This document shows positions 40,401 to 55,400 of a stretch of DNA of 64,000 nucleotides, in pieces. The DNA lies in contig JAIGNY010000573.1 in the NCBI GenBank assembly GCA_020152595.1, positions 618,001 through 682,000 of the forward strand. Reading direction: 5' to 3'. This DNA is from Chiridota heheva (Eukaryota; Echinodermata; Holothuroidea; Apodida; Chiridotidae). Both the position numbers and the translations under genes were made by a program. Under the pieces are notes generated by a model. That model was not told the DNA's origin, did not search any database, and was given only the letters and a program-made list of their open reading frames with translations. Numbering within the stretch: position 1 is the first letter of the stretch; the number at the start of each line of letters is the position of its first letter.

Positions 40401-43400
40401 TGCAAATTTCAGGGATATTGTTAATTGTTGAAAGATGGCTGACATACCTCTGTTTAAATCTAATTGATATTATTAATTACTATGTGGCTCAAAACAAAAC
40501 ACAAGTACATAGATACACTCCTACAATTTCTCTTCCGCTTTTCTTCAAAATTATGATTCATTTTTCCTACTCAATCATTTCATTTTGTAAAGTAAATTAA
40601 AAGAATATTTGAACATAATTAGTTCATCTACAAGAACATGTTCCTTTCTGAATCCATTTCAGTGTCTTTATCCCATCAAAAAAATATTATTCTTTATCCA
40701 TAATCAAATTAAATAATACCCTCTTGAATTGTTTTCAATGATACTGTACTTCAACGTTAACCTGTAGCTTGAGCATTAAACAAAAATACCGTATTTCTTA
40801 TGTTTGTGGCTGTCTACCCAAAAAACACCTGATAAATCAAGGATATATCAAATAAGGTAGTAGGGTGCAATAATCACATGCATTCATTACTAGTGTAGTA
40901 TTTAAAATGGAGTCATTAAAGGATTAGTAGAGTGGTCAATTAACTTCATCTTATATCAAAAAGACTTCACAATGGTAAAGAAACTACTTCACTACTATTT
41001 CCTCAAGGAGATGTGCAAGTGCTGTCTGATTTGTGTGGAAATGACTGAAGTCTACTGCAGAAGGTTAGTATCCTTATCCTCACTTTCTCAACAATTGGTG
41101 ATATATTCTAAATAATTCTTTGTTATAAGTTTTAAAGTCTTAATTTGTTTGCTTTGAAAAGTTTCCAGGCCGTAAATTATAGTTACTTTACTAGACTGTT
41201 TCCATACTCATTTAAAGCCACAAAATCTCAGGAGAAAATACAATGAAATACACAATGATTTTGAGGAATGGGAGGGTGTGATGTCACAACTACTGTAGTG
41301 AGTTTCAATCTTACAGTATCTGCACAATACAATATTAATTAAAGTAGTTTCTTCACCATTTTAAGTCATCTTCAAATAAAATAAGCTTTTTTGACCACTA
41401 AGCTAAATCCTTTAATAAATATTGTTATATCAAGAAAATATGAACATGCTTTCAGAGCTGACATACTTAATCTTACATATTAAAAACTGACTTTGGGCCT
41501 ATCTTCATGCAAGGTTTGATACTTACATGGAAGGAATTTCTGGAATCTGTTGTAAGCGTCTTATCACTATTGGTGGAGTTGATGAACTCATGACTGAGAA
41601 ATGGAACAAAAGATAATCAAAATGTCAGCTTGTATTTGACAAAAAAAAGGCATAAAAATAGCTTATCTTTATTGGTGTAGCTGTTTCTGTACATAATAAC
41701 TCTACACATAAGCTTTTGATATCTGTGGTATAAATCTTGATTATAGTGGTTAAAGTCGTGTACATGGATGTTCAAAGTTTCTAAACTATAAAGATCGTTT
41801 AGACGAGACTACTGAGCAAAAATCAATGTCATAACTCATTGTAAACAGAAACACACACACCAACTCAAGCCCTCTTATACTTTTAAAGTAAGCTTTACAA
41901 TCCAGGAAGGAAATAAACATGAATCTTGCTGCATAAAATAACATTACATAATGATGGGCTAAGAAGGGTTAGTCACTCCATAAAAAGCTCAAACTAACAC
42001 CAGCACCACAACAACAACAAAATACACAATATCAAAGATTTAGTGAAGAACTTATCAATGTTGACTTCGAAATTGTGAACAGAATTGGAGCTAACTACCC
42101 ACTCAGGCAAACCATTCAACTCATTAACAACTCTTTGCAAAAAGCTAAAACGTCCACTATCAATCCGTGAGAACTCTTAAGTCAACTTCAAACTGTTACC
42201 ACGTGTCACATGAGGATTAGCTGAAACATGCAAGAAATTACAGGAAATCAAAGCATCACAACCAGATAGGAATTTTAAAACCTGAATCATATCGTCACTT
42301 ACGCTTCTCAACTCAAGCGTAGTCAAACCAAGAATTCGCAACCTCGATTCATAGGACAGTTTCCTTAATTCGGGAATAAGTCTAGTGGCTCTTCGCTAAA
42401 CCTGCTCCAAAATGAACCCATCCTTCTCATAAAAGGGACTCCAAACCTGAATAGCATACTCAAGATGAGGCCTGACTAACTGCTTATACAAATTAAGAAC
42501 AACCTCTCTACCAAGAAAACAACAATTTCTTCAATTCAAACCAAGCATCTTATCTGCCTTTGCAGCTGCTAAAGCAGTTTTGAGGCTTCAGATTGCTAGT
42601 AATGACAACACCTGGATCCCTTTCTTAATCAACACAACCAAGAATTGTACCATTCATGCAGTAATCAAAAGCCAAATTGTTCTGACCAAAATGAATGACC
42701 TTGCATTTATCATTGAATTACGTCTGCCACAATTGGGACCACGAAACTAACTTATCCAGATCAGTTTGCAACAGTGAAGAATCCCTAGCATCATCAACAA
42801 TCCTGTAGAGCTTAGTGTCATCAGCAAATTTACAAATCCTGGAGCCAAGTAAAACATCAATATCATTAATTTCTAAGCATCATCTGTAAGTATTGCATTT
42901 AGAAAACTTTAAACGCCAACTGCACCAACATGCACTATTCCAACGCTTGCTAAACTTACTTGTTTAAGTCATCTCCATTGACATGTGACACATCTGGCGG
43001 AAATACAAACTGTGGCACATTCTGCATGCAAGGCGATGCTTGAACAGGGCTTGATGGCGTTAGACTAGCTGATGATGTTGTGAAGGGGGCAGGGCTAGAA
43101 GGTGTTGACGACGTAGTTGAGGAAGGGTTGGAACTAGACTCACCCTGAGAGAATGCCGGGAAGGATGTTGGGGTATTTCTACCACTAGAAAGATTTACAT
43201 CTGATGGAACTGTGAGAGAAATAAACGAAAATGTAATTTTTATATATATATATATATATATTCATGTATTAATTCAGAATGTTTTTTTCTTAAAGCCATC
43301 TATTCCTCAAATTATATCAGAAATAATGTCATTAAGCAACTTCAAACAGTTTTCTATTTGGTTTTGGTGCTCAGCCTATGATTGATCGATTGATTGATCT

Positions 43401-46400
43401 TTTTGGTTTTGGTGTTCAGCCTATAATTGATCAATCTTTTTGGTTTTGGTGTTCAGCCTATGATTGATCAATTGATCGATCTTTTTGGTTTTGTGTTCAG
43501 CCTATGATTGATCAATTGATTGATCTTTTTGATTTTGGTGTTCAGCCTATGATTGATCAATTAATTGATCTTTTTGGTTTTGGTGTTCAACCTATGATTG
43601 ATCAATTGATTGATCTTTTTGGTTTGTGTTCAGCCTATGATTGATCAATTAATTGATCTTTTTGGTTTTGGTGTTCAGCCTATGATTGATCAATTGATTG
43701 ATCTTTCTGGTTTTGGTGCTCAGCCTATGATTGATCAATTGATGGATCTTTTTGGTTTTGGTGCTCAGCCAATGATTGATCAATTGATTGATCGTTTTGG
43801 TGCTCAGCCTATGATTGATCAATTGATTGATCTTTTTGGTTTTGGTGTTCAGCCTATGATTGATCAATTAATTGATCTTTTTGGTTTTGGTGTTCAGCCT
43901 ATGATTAATTTATTGATTGATCTTTCTGGTTTTAGTGCTCAGCCTATAATTGATCAATTGATTGATCTTTTTGATTTTGGTGTTCAGCCTATGATTGATC
44001 GATTGATGGATCTTTTTGGTTTTGGTGCTGAGCCTATGATTGATTTTTTTGGTTTTGGTGCTCAGCCTATGATAGATCGATCTTTTTGGTTTTGGTGCTC
44101 AGCCTATGATAGATTGATCTTTTTGGTTTTGGTGCTCAGCCTATGATAGATTGATCTTTTTGGTTTTGGTGCTCAGCCTATGATAGATCGATCTTTTTGG
44201 TTTTGGCGCTCAGCCTATGATAGATCGATCTTTTTGGTTTTGGTGCTGAGCCTATGATTGATCGATTGATTGATCATTCCTAAAAAAAATTGACTTGACA
44301 GGGCAATATCACACAATGTGATGTCATATGAAAACAACACTGGGCAACACAAATCTGAGGCTTAAAATGTGTAAAATTGCAATTTCAAAGCAAAAGGTGT
44401 AGAGATATGATCTAATTTGATCCAGACCATCTCACATTGTAATGTTAATGTTTGTTTGATGAGAGTTTAACGGCACCACAACAGCTTTAACTTCTCAAGT
44501 TTGAAACTGTCATTTGCATTCATGTTCACAAGAAAGAAAAAATTCTAATTTTATAGAATGACATCCTGTGAAACTATCAGATTAACATAAATCTTACATC
44601 TCCACTTAATACAAAAAGGTACAGTAGGTAGTAAAGCAACAAGGAATATTGATACACAATGAGAATGAGCATTTTGAGGGTCTCAAGCAAGGTTTTCTTA
44701 TATTATAATGCATTATATGAGCAAATGAATAGAAGCAAGTTTCCTTGTAGGAAGTGACAGTGATTGTTCATTTGTATGTAATCACCTGCAGGAAATTATG
44801 ATAATTCTTCCTATGCGAGGAAAACCCTACACTTAACAATAGGGCTAGCTCAGAGTTTAGATGAATGATAACATTTCCCGAGTTACCAATAGGTTGTTGC
44901 CAAACACCTAATGAATACAAGGTTGAAGATTTTTCATTTTTTTTATTAATGTGACTCAAATTAAGTTTTATTACCACATAGAGGACCAATGTGGACATAT
45001 AAGATGGCTACATGGAGCAAGCACGAGCTAAAGGCTAAGAGCATTATGAATTAAACAATAAATTAAAAACGACCGTTATGTCAATAGTGACATCCGGTGA
45101 AGTTACGTATTCTTGTATAAGTTGTATATCCTCTTTCAAGAATAACAAAGCTTTCAACAGTTTTGAGTTTGAAAGATTACCACTCAAGTGTTACCTTTGA
45201 AATCCACACTACTTAGAAAGCCCCGTAGAATCTGATAATAAGCTGTCTGTTGTAGAAACTTAAAAAGTCCTTTGATTTGCAAAGGAAAACAGCAAAAGAG
45301 TAAGCCAATATAAAATCAGGAGAATTTAGGAGGGTATGAGAGTGTCCTAAGCAAGAAGAATGTGACCCTTATGGGCAGACATCTTCTTCCTATCCAAGCA
45401 TAAAATGCTTCCTAACTCTTTGATATAAATAAATCGTGGTAAAGCTACACAAGCAAATTAAACTTGCATTTCAATTTGAGTGATGCAGAATCCTGTTGCA
45501 TCCGTGTTTGTAAGGTTGAACAAAACTTCGCAGAAATCATTAATGTACCAATTTTCCATCCATGATTTGTTTGTACTAATTAATAAGTGATGGCCGTATT
45601 TGTCTGATCCAAGATACAATATTTTGATGTAAATTCCCTTGAAGATATTCCTTGTTTGTCTTTTACCCCATTCTGGAATTGATGACTGAATTTTAAATGT
45701 GGTTACTTTCATTTACGCTTTTCTTTATATCTTCAATTGTGAACAAACTTCATTCTATCCAGATCCATCAAAGCAGGTATGGATTAGCAAAGGTAAATAG
45801 GGAGCTAGCCATCATTCAATAGGTCAAACACATTCTGGTGGTAAAATCAAACTTTAATAGCTATAGTATTGTGACAGAATAGATTTGGAAACATCAATAG
45901 GGAAGAAAACATGCAATGAAATCTTCTTGTTATACTCAATCATTGCCAAGTCCTCCTGAAAAGAGGTACATATTATAGAAGAGGATAGAAGAGTTCTTAC
46001 TATTTCTGACGTTTTCAAATGAATTACAAATCAGCTGCTGTTAATTTACGAAAAAAGGTGCTCTCAAGTTCATAGTGATCCTCTCTCATGCAAATGATTG
46101 CCAAATGAATATGCATGAGCTAGCAGTTTAAAATAAGGCATTTGGATTACACACATGACACTTCAAGATGAAGTAGGGTTGATTAAGCAAACAAACTTTG
46201 TTGATGAAAAGTTAGTCATGTTAGTATTGAAGTCACAGGCATGAACAGCACAGTGAGGAAAAAGGGACCTGCGGTTGTTCATACTCAATTATGGACTAAG
46301 TTTGGCGTATGCACTAGACAAGCTTGACAAAGAACAATCTGTGTTGTCACAATCCTAACCTTTGATACATTGTACAAACTACTTATCACTAATGATACAT

Positions 46401-49400
46401 TCTGCAGGATGTTCTACCTCCATGATACACTGTGCAAACTGCATTATCATTCATACATTCTACAGAACATTTTATCCCAATGATAAAAGTGCATTTTCAC
46501 CTATGATACACTCTGAAAATTACTTCCTCACCCATGATACATTGTGCAAATTGCCTTTTTCTAATATGATACACACTGTAAACTGCTACCTCCCATGATA
46601 CATCTTGTGCTCTGCATTCAACTTTTAAAGGATTTAAGGTTATCTTTATTAGAGAAATGTTGCATGAATGCAATAAGGAGAAGCACACATTCAATGCATA
46701 TTGTTTGGGCTTAAAGAATCAAAGGTATTTCATATCAAATTTACTTGTTCATGCACATGTTATAAAAATAGATAAATAAAAAGGAAAGGGTTAAACATTC
46801 TCACTGAATACAAAAAAGTATTTATATGAAGAGAGGTGCAGTCTTAACCTGTTCATGTTCTATAGTTTATTGTACAGTACCACAAGCAGTTTCATTGCCC
46901 TAATCATGTTCTATAGTTTATTGTACAGTACCACAAGCAGTTTCATTGTCCCTAATCATGTTCTATAGTTTATTGTACAGTACCACAAGCAGTTTCATTG
47001 TCCCTAAATCATGTTCTATAGTTTATTGTATAGTTTAGTACCACAAGCAGTTTCATTGTCCCTAATCATGTTCTATAGTTTCATTGCCCTAATCATGTTC
47101 TATAGTTTATTGTACAGTACCACAAGCAGTTTCATTGCCCTAATCATGTTCTATAGTTTATTGTACAGTACCACAAGCAGCCTCAGTCCTAATCATTTCA
47201 TTGTCCCTAATCATGTTCTATAGTTTATTGTACAGTACCACAAGCAGTTTCATTGTCCCTAATCATGTTCTATAGTTTATTGTACAGTACCACAAGCAGT
47301 TTCATTGTCCCTAATTATGTTCTATAGTTTATTGTACAGTACCACAAGCAGTTTCATTGTCCCTAATCATGTTCTATAGTTTATTGTACAGTACCACAAG
47401 CAGTTTCATTGTCCCTAATCATGTTCTATAGTTTATTGTACAGTACCACAAGCAGTTTCATTGCCCTAATCATGTTCTATAGTTTATTGTACAGTACCAC
47501 AAGCAGTTTCATTGTCCCTAATCATGTTCTATAGTTTATTGTACAGTACCACAAGCAGTTTCATTGTCCCTAATCATGTTCTATAGTTTATTGTACAGTA
47601 CCACAAGCAGTTTCATTGTCCCTAATCATGTTCTATAGTTTATTGTACAGTACCACAAGCAGTTTTATTGTCCTTAATCATGTTCTATGCATTTATTGTA
47701 CAGTACCACAAGCAGTTGCATTGTCCTTAATCATTGAAAGCAGTTGTCTGTTTGATAATGAGACTGCTATTTCAAATCATCTTTGTTGCTAAGATTCAGC
47801 TGATGAACCATCCTGTTCAGCATCATCATTACCAGCAGCATCTTTAGATAGTAAACCACTTATGGGTAAATGCATCTGTAGCTAACCTACCACATCATGG
47901 AACCTTAAGCGTGAAACCAAAGTCAGGATAAATTTCTTCCAAATTTGATACAGCTTTCACTAAGTGTGAAACTTGTCATAAATATGCTAAAAATGATTGC
48001 AGCTTCTTCTTATACACATTTGTACTTTAATTCCACTGGAAATCAAAATCAAAAATAATATTTAATTGTCCAACTATCTACAAATTTGTTCAAAAAGTAC
48101 ATTTTCAAGCCTCAAATCAGGAGTGACCCATGTTCCATTAAAGATGCATAGTCACAAAATTGTTTCCCCCTTCACATCTGTATTCGCTATGAGTAGGGTA
48201 GTTAATGTCCTAACACCTAGCATATGGGCAATTACAATTCTCAAATTTGATGAAAGCTGGAAATGTTGCAGTTGTTCTCCCATCAGAATGTTCTAAAAGA
48301 AATGTTTCTGTAAAAGGGACCCTTGAAACGATGTTAACGGACAATGATTAGACTGACCTAACAATCTGATGTTCAGTGACACATCAAGCCTACCAATGTA
48401 GGTCCACTACTTACAGCGTAATAGCTACTACAGTTTAAAAATTATTAGCAAAATATCAGAATAACAAATCTGTTTTTAGAATCATAAACTCTTGAATGAT
48501 TTAAGTTACTTCATAATTGTAATTTAAATCCATCACAAGAGAAGGAAAAGCTGTTCTTCTATTAAAATGCAGCAAGTGGATAACAACAACGGCTAACAAA
48601 ATATTAATTATGAATATTTTCCACCACCCACTATCTAAATCTACAACTAAAGCTTCATTGATAAACAAATGCACTGCATCATGCTAACTACATTAACAAC
48701 AATCACAAAATATATCAATCTGCTGGAAGGAATATGGAAACACCAAAAGGTGTTTAAAACCAAAAGGTACATTTGGCAGCGAGGGAGGATGGATGGAATG
48801 AGGGAAAGGAATTAATTAGCGAACGGAAACTTAAGCTCAGACTTGGTACCTGATCTTCGATGCAAGATTGGAGAGGGTGTGTTTTCCTCTAAAGGGAGAA
48901 TGATGCGAAAAAATAAACTTCAAGTTAGAAAAACATGGTAGATAAGTAAGTATGAGAAGGCTGGTAAGTAAACTAGACAGTAAAGGTATGGCAAGATGAC
49001 TGATACACACCACTTTTAGCAGGAGAAAATCATTTTCAATGATTGGCAAAACACATCAAGCCTTTTTTGCAGTTAAATAAATACATATTTGGAGGTCATA
49101 ATGACAAATCACATCTCAGATTGATACAGGACCAATCTGATATTCAAGCATAGAAGTCACATTTGCCTTCCCCAATCATTCAAGACAAAATCTTATGATT
49201 CTTTTTTTGTAAGGATATTTATAAATGATATGCGATCAATGAAATAACTACATATTTTGTTTGTCATCTTTTTAGTAAAACCTGACCAAACCTACTATTT
49301 AAGAAGAGTTACTTTGTGAATAGCAATTTTTCAGGACACCACAACACTCAGTAACTTTGTATCTTTTGACTGAAGGAATCCAAATCTATTATACAGATGA

Positions 49401-52400
49401 CAGTTCCTCTCACCCTCCTTTAAATTTGATAAGAAAAAAAAGTGTTAGCATTTTCTTTTTCAGGATAGCTCAAATTCACCCTTGAATTATCTTTAAAATA
49501 CATTTGTCCCCTCCAGAAATTAGACAAACCTCGGGTTAAAATTACTGCATAATTTCCTGCTTATAATAACACTTTTTAAAGAGAAGGGTTAAAATGCAAG
49601 CATTATTTGTAAATAACATGAGGAAATAGTAACATTGTTACATGAGAACTTATAAATATAAGCATGAATGCTATATAAACTTTGCCCGCATAAAAATGCT
49701 GAAAATTTACACAAAATGTGAATCTGTGGTCACTTTTGATTCCCCAAACCATTTCATATTCCAAATAATCAAAACCAATAGAATCTTGGATGGGCTTTGA
49801 AATCATCATAACAGGCAGAGCAATACAAAATAACTACACATTTGTAGCTTTTACATTTGGGTAAATTGAAGGTTTTTATTTGGCAACCAAATATTTATAT
49901 CATATCATTTCAAATAAAACAATGACCACATGGATTACATATGTCATTGTGTCCGTCGTAGCATTTTTCTGCAAGCATAATTAAAGCATCAAAGATATAT
50001 AGATGTTGAATTAACTTCCATAAAGCATCAGCATGCTTCTTGTTAGTAGATTTACTAATTCCCTCATTTGCAAGACGTCATCAAGCAGGGTTATGTAAGG
50101 TCACAAGATTACACAATTATTTCCCTTCCTCTGAGAAGCTAAAATGGTATCTCATTATCATGAAAAACAAAACAGTGTTGTCAGAACAAAACATATTGTT
50201 TTTTTGTTGTTTTTATCTTGCAATAAACCATATCTTGAACCAATGTTTGCACTTAAATAACATATTTATAAATTGACAAAAAACCATGATAGAAAACTGA
50301 ATTGTCAATCTCAACAAAGAGGTACCATTTTGCTTACAAAGGAACTTGCGTTACATTCAAGTAGTACCTGATCTTTTCGGACAAAGAGGAGGGTGAAGGG
50401 GTTCTTCTGCAATAAAAACGGTTAATTACAAGATATATCCATGATAAACAGATACATCCATGATAAACAGATACATCCATGATAAACAGATACATCCATG
50501 ATAAACAGATATATCCATGATAAACAGATACATCCATGATAAACAGATATATCCATGATAAACAGATATGTCCATGATAAACAGATACATCCATGATAAA
50601 CAGATATGTCCATGATACACAGATACATCCATGATAAACAGATACATCCATGATAAACAGATACATCCATGATAAACAGATATTTCCATGATAAACAAAA
50701 ATATCCATGATAAACAGATACATCCATGATAAGCGGATACATCCATGATAAACAGATATATCCATGATAAACAGATACATCCATGACAAACAGATATATC
50801 CATGATAAACAGATACATCCATGATAAACAGATACATCCATTATAAACAGATACATCCATGATGATAAACAGATATATCCATGATAAACAGATATATCCA
50901 TGATAAACAGATACATCCATGATAAACAGATATATCCATGATAAACAGATACATCCATGATAAACAGATATATCCATGATAAACAGATACATCCATGATA
51001 AACAGATCGTCCATGATAAACAGATACATCCATGATGATAAACAGATACATCCATGATAAACAGATATATCCATGATAAACAGATATATCCATGATAAAC
51101 AGATACATCCATGATAAACAGAAACATCCATGATAAACAGATACATCCATGATAAACAGATACATCCATGATAAACAGATATATCCATGATAAACAGATA
51201 CATCCATGATGATAAACAACAAGTGAATTCAAAGAGATATTACATTAAAGGAAACTTCAATACATATTTTAACACTTCACAAATATTTTTAAGAAATCAA
51301 TAAATAAATGAAGTATATATGCAATTATCTACTTGATATGTATGATAAATCTAATGGAAACATTGTATACAAAAAATTACCCCAAGGAAACTAAAATATG
51401 TAAAGAACGAGAAGGAGAGAGTAAGAGATTACAAGGCTCAAATAAGTTTGTTCAAGTTGGTATGGTAACCTAGTAATTAACAAAAAGGAAACTTATCCAC
51501 ATAACTCCCATTACCAAGCACAAATAATGAGTTTTGCTTTAGGCATATTTGTCCTTTAAGAAAATTATCGTTAAGATTCTTACAAATAATTGTAATGGTT
51601 AAGTCAGACATCTAAGAATTTAACTGGAATATGAAACTACTAAGAAAGCAAGACACTTAACAGAATTTCCTCTAAACCCACAATATAAAGGGAAAAGTTT
51701 TGATAATTTTCTTCATCTTTTAAACAAGAATCTCCCACTACACTTACTCCACCTAGATTTAATTACATCAACAATCAAATAGAACTCCCGGATGCTAAGT
51801 TTTAAAATCTGACTTTTGCTATAATGAGTAATTCTGCAATATTTTACAAATTTCAACTTCAAACTCCCATCAATTTTGATAGTACACTATATGAAACCCC
51901 AAAAAGCAATAATTACAAGCATGAATCTTTTATAAACTTGTAAGTTTAATCAGGCACAGTGCAAAAATTACTGCCATTTTCAGCTGGAAATTTGTTCTCA
52001 AGCAATTTCAGGACATTCAATCAAGGCATCCACATTCCTTAAATAAACTGTTGAAAAAATTATTCTATACCTCCAAACTTGAAGCATTAGTTAGCCTTTG
52101 AACGGAGACTAACATGAACTATTTACATAAATAATTTCAGGCGTCTGTTTACTAGCCATTCGGGGCCGAAGATAAACCCTCTCACTTGTGTACTCGGATC
52201 ACCCCACTCGTCCAATTTCTTCTCACTTGTGTACTCGGAGCACCTCACTGGTCTGATTTCTTCTCATTTGTGTACTCGGAGCACCCCACCGGTCTGATTT
52301 CTTCACACTTGTGTACTCGGAGCACCCCACCGGTCTGATTTCTTCTCACTTGTGTAATCGGAGCACCCTAATGGTCCAATTTCTTCTCACTTGTGTACTC

Positions 52401-55400
52401 GGAGCACCCCACCGGTCTGATTTCTTCTCACTTGTGTACTCGGAGCACCCCAATGGTCCAATTTCTTCTCACTTGTGTACTGGATCACCCCACCGGTCTG
52501 ATTTCTTCTCACTTGTGTACTCGGAGCACCCCACTGGTCTGATTTCTTCTCACTTATGTACTCGGAGCACCCCACCGGTCTGATTTCTTCTCGCTTGTGT
52601 ATTCGGAGTACCCCCCAGTCCAATTTCTTCTCACTTGTGTAACCGGAGCAGCCCACCTGTCTGATTTATTCTCACTTGTGTACTCAGAGCATCTCACTGG
52701 TCTGATTTCTTCTCACTTGTGTATTCGCAGCACCCCACTGGTCTGATTTCTTCTCACTTGTGTACTCGGAGCACCTTCACCGGTCTGATTTCTTCTCACT
52801 TGTGTATTTGGAGCACCCTACCGGTCTGATTTATTCTCACTTGTGTTTTCAAAGTACTCCCCAGTCCAATTTCTTCTCACTTGTGTTCTCATTTGTGTGC
52901 TTGGAGCACCCCACTGGTCTGATTTCTTCTCAATGCATCATCCAAATATTCTATCAATTCTTCCATTTCATTGGCACAGAAGGAGAGTCTTGTTGTTTGT
53001 TCTTGCTTTGCAGAATCTTCATTTTCATGAGGTCGCACCACACACTAACCTCATTTTTCATAAGCGTCAAAAAGGGATAGGATTTTACCTGATACATAAG
53101 GTTATAAATAATAATGAGAAATAGAAGAAAAAAAATAATAATAATATAAAAAAATTATAAAAAAAGCAGTGTGTAGAAATAAAATGGAATTCTGAAGAAA
53201 CTTTAACATTTTCTGAGGAATTCTCAAAAACTTAAAACATTTCTGAGGAAATCTCAGGAAAAATCTGTGGACGGCTGGACGGACAGGCGGACGGATGTAA
53301 TTGCCATTACATAGGTTCGCATTATGCTTCGCATGTGCAACAAAAATAGAAGGGGAAAAAAAATTAATAATAATAATAATATAAAAAAAAAGCAGTGTGT
53401 AGAAATAAAATGGATCTTTGAAGGCAATGGTGCTAAAACATGCTTTAATGTTTGTGCTATTTAATGCATCCACTGGTTGTTGTGAGTTTCATATTAAAAC
53501 TCTCTACCATTTTGATAGCAATTTTCAAAACATTTTGGATTTAATGATGACTGTTACTATTTTCACTTTGTTTACATCAACAAAAGACACTTCACAATAA
53601 CATTGGAGTAACAAGGGGAAATAAATGGTTTTAGGGTTGGACGTTAATTAGTTGGAGATTACATGAAGCTTAAACCAGGGATGCTAACCGCAACATACAA
53701 AATAGACAAGATACAAACAGACTACATCCAGGGAAGAAAATTGTATTCTAATTTTCATTACATTTATTTAGCGTAAATGTTTTTTTGTTTTTTTCTTAAA
53801 CTTTCAGCTATACATAGCAGCTTCCATTTCTATGGAGATGAAATAAGATAACCAGAAAACCGAAGGTTTCAAGGTTCCGATGTGCAACATGATTTTTAAG
53901 TTTGAACTATTGTATAATGACTATTACTTCACACTGGGCTCAAAATAACAATGACAATTAAATAACTCCCAGTACTTACAAGAATGAAATTTCACAATTA
54001 ATTAATTTCAACCATTTTTATCCTATTAACATGTATATACATGCAGTTGTTAAAATATGAGCATTTCAAGATTTGAATTTATGCCTTAATTGTCTAAAAA
54101 TGTTTTGGTACCATGAACATGCACACACTAACTGTACCAAATATGAAACAAAACAGATATGCGATTGCTAAAATATGAGCATTTCAAGATTTTTACATTT
54201 GGCTCTGCCTACTCATAAATATGCATGACATCAACACCAAAAACGATATAGAGCACATCTACGGACCATGGGCTATCTGTGTACGACATATGAATGAATT
54301 CGATGTATCGTTCTTGAGATTCTGTGTTTACAAGCTATTTTCAACAAATTCATGCTAAGCTCCGCCCGCTATGCATATTAATGAAATTTAACATTTTTAT
54401 ACCGTGCTCATGTACACACTAGCTAACGTCATAACTGTACTACATGTGAAACAAAACAGATGTTGTTAAAATATGAGCATTTTAATTTTTTTACATTAAG
54501 CCCCGCCTACTCATTAATATGAAAGACATCACTTCCAAAAAGAATAGGGCACATCTACGGGTCATGGACTATATGTGTACCACATATGACATGAATCCAC
54601 CATATCGTTCTTGAGATATCGTCTTTACGAGCTCAGCATCACACACATACATACATACACACATACATACACCCACACACACGCCATCATGACCGCATAG
54701 GTTCCTGATGCTGATGGCATCGGAAACAATAAGCACAAGCTTTTGTATTCAGGATTTTACACTTTACTAAAATTTGTTGGAATCATTTTACCACACTTAT
54801 CTCAAACTGTTATGTGCTAGTGCTACAAGCAGCAAGTGTAAAATAAACATGGATAGCTACCACACTGTATAAATGCTTAGAAATTTTTATTTGGGGTCAA
54901 ATCCATATTTCATGGATTGAAACCTTGATCTTGGAATCTTAGGTTGAACCAAGTTATTAGCAAAAATAAAAGAAAATTTTCCCCATCACCAGAAGAGAAA
55001 ATTCTATAGATTAATGATTTCTACTGAGATATATAGCCAGAATGACAAGTGCTAGCAATTTTTGGGAAGAGATAAACTTACTTTCTTCATCAAGTATGAG
55101 ATCGAGGGACAAACGAGATGCCCGAACCCCTGGATTATGTAGATATGAGGAAAGTGTAAGACTATATTTATGAACAAGCAAAAAATTCAAGAGAAAACAA
55201 ACCTTCATAAAAACATATTAGTTTCTCCAAATATTAATTAACCTAAAAATAATGTGAGCATACTCCATACAATTATAAACATATACAATGTAAAGAACTG
55301 CAATTGTTTGGTTAATCAATGCAAGGATAACTTTTTTAACTTGAAAGAAAAAAGGGATTGTTTTTTTCTTCTTTTTGCAATGTTATTTAAATAAACTAAA

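Noticed and set aside
50422-51232. Frames of 266-268 codons ([15 protein letters not shown] type)
   Set aside because: They are translations of a 19-bp minisatellite, open in several frames at once, with no flanking domain.
53047-53085. A third 39-nt exon of the 6a/6b type on the minus strand
   Set aside because: AG and GT borders and length match, but the required phase meets a stop and the sequence does not resemble 6a or 6b.
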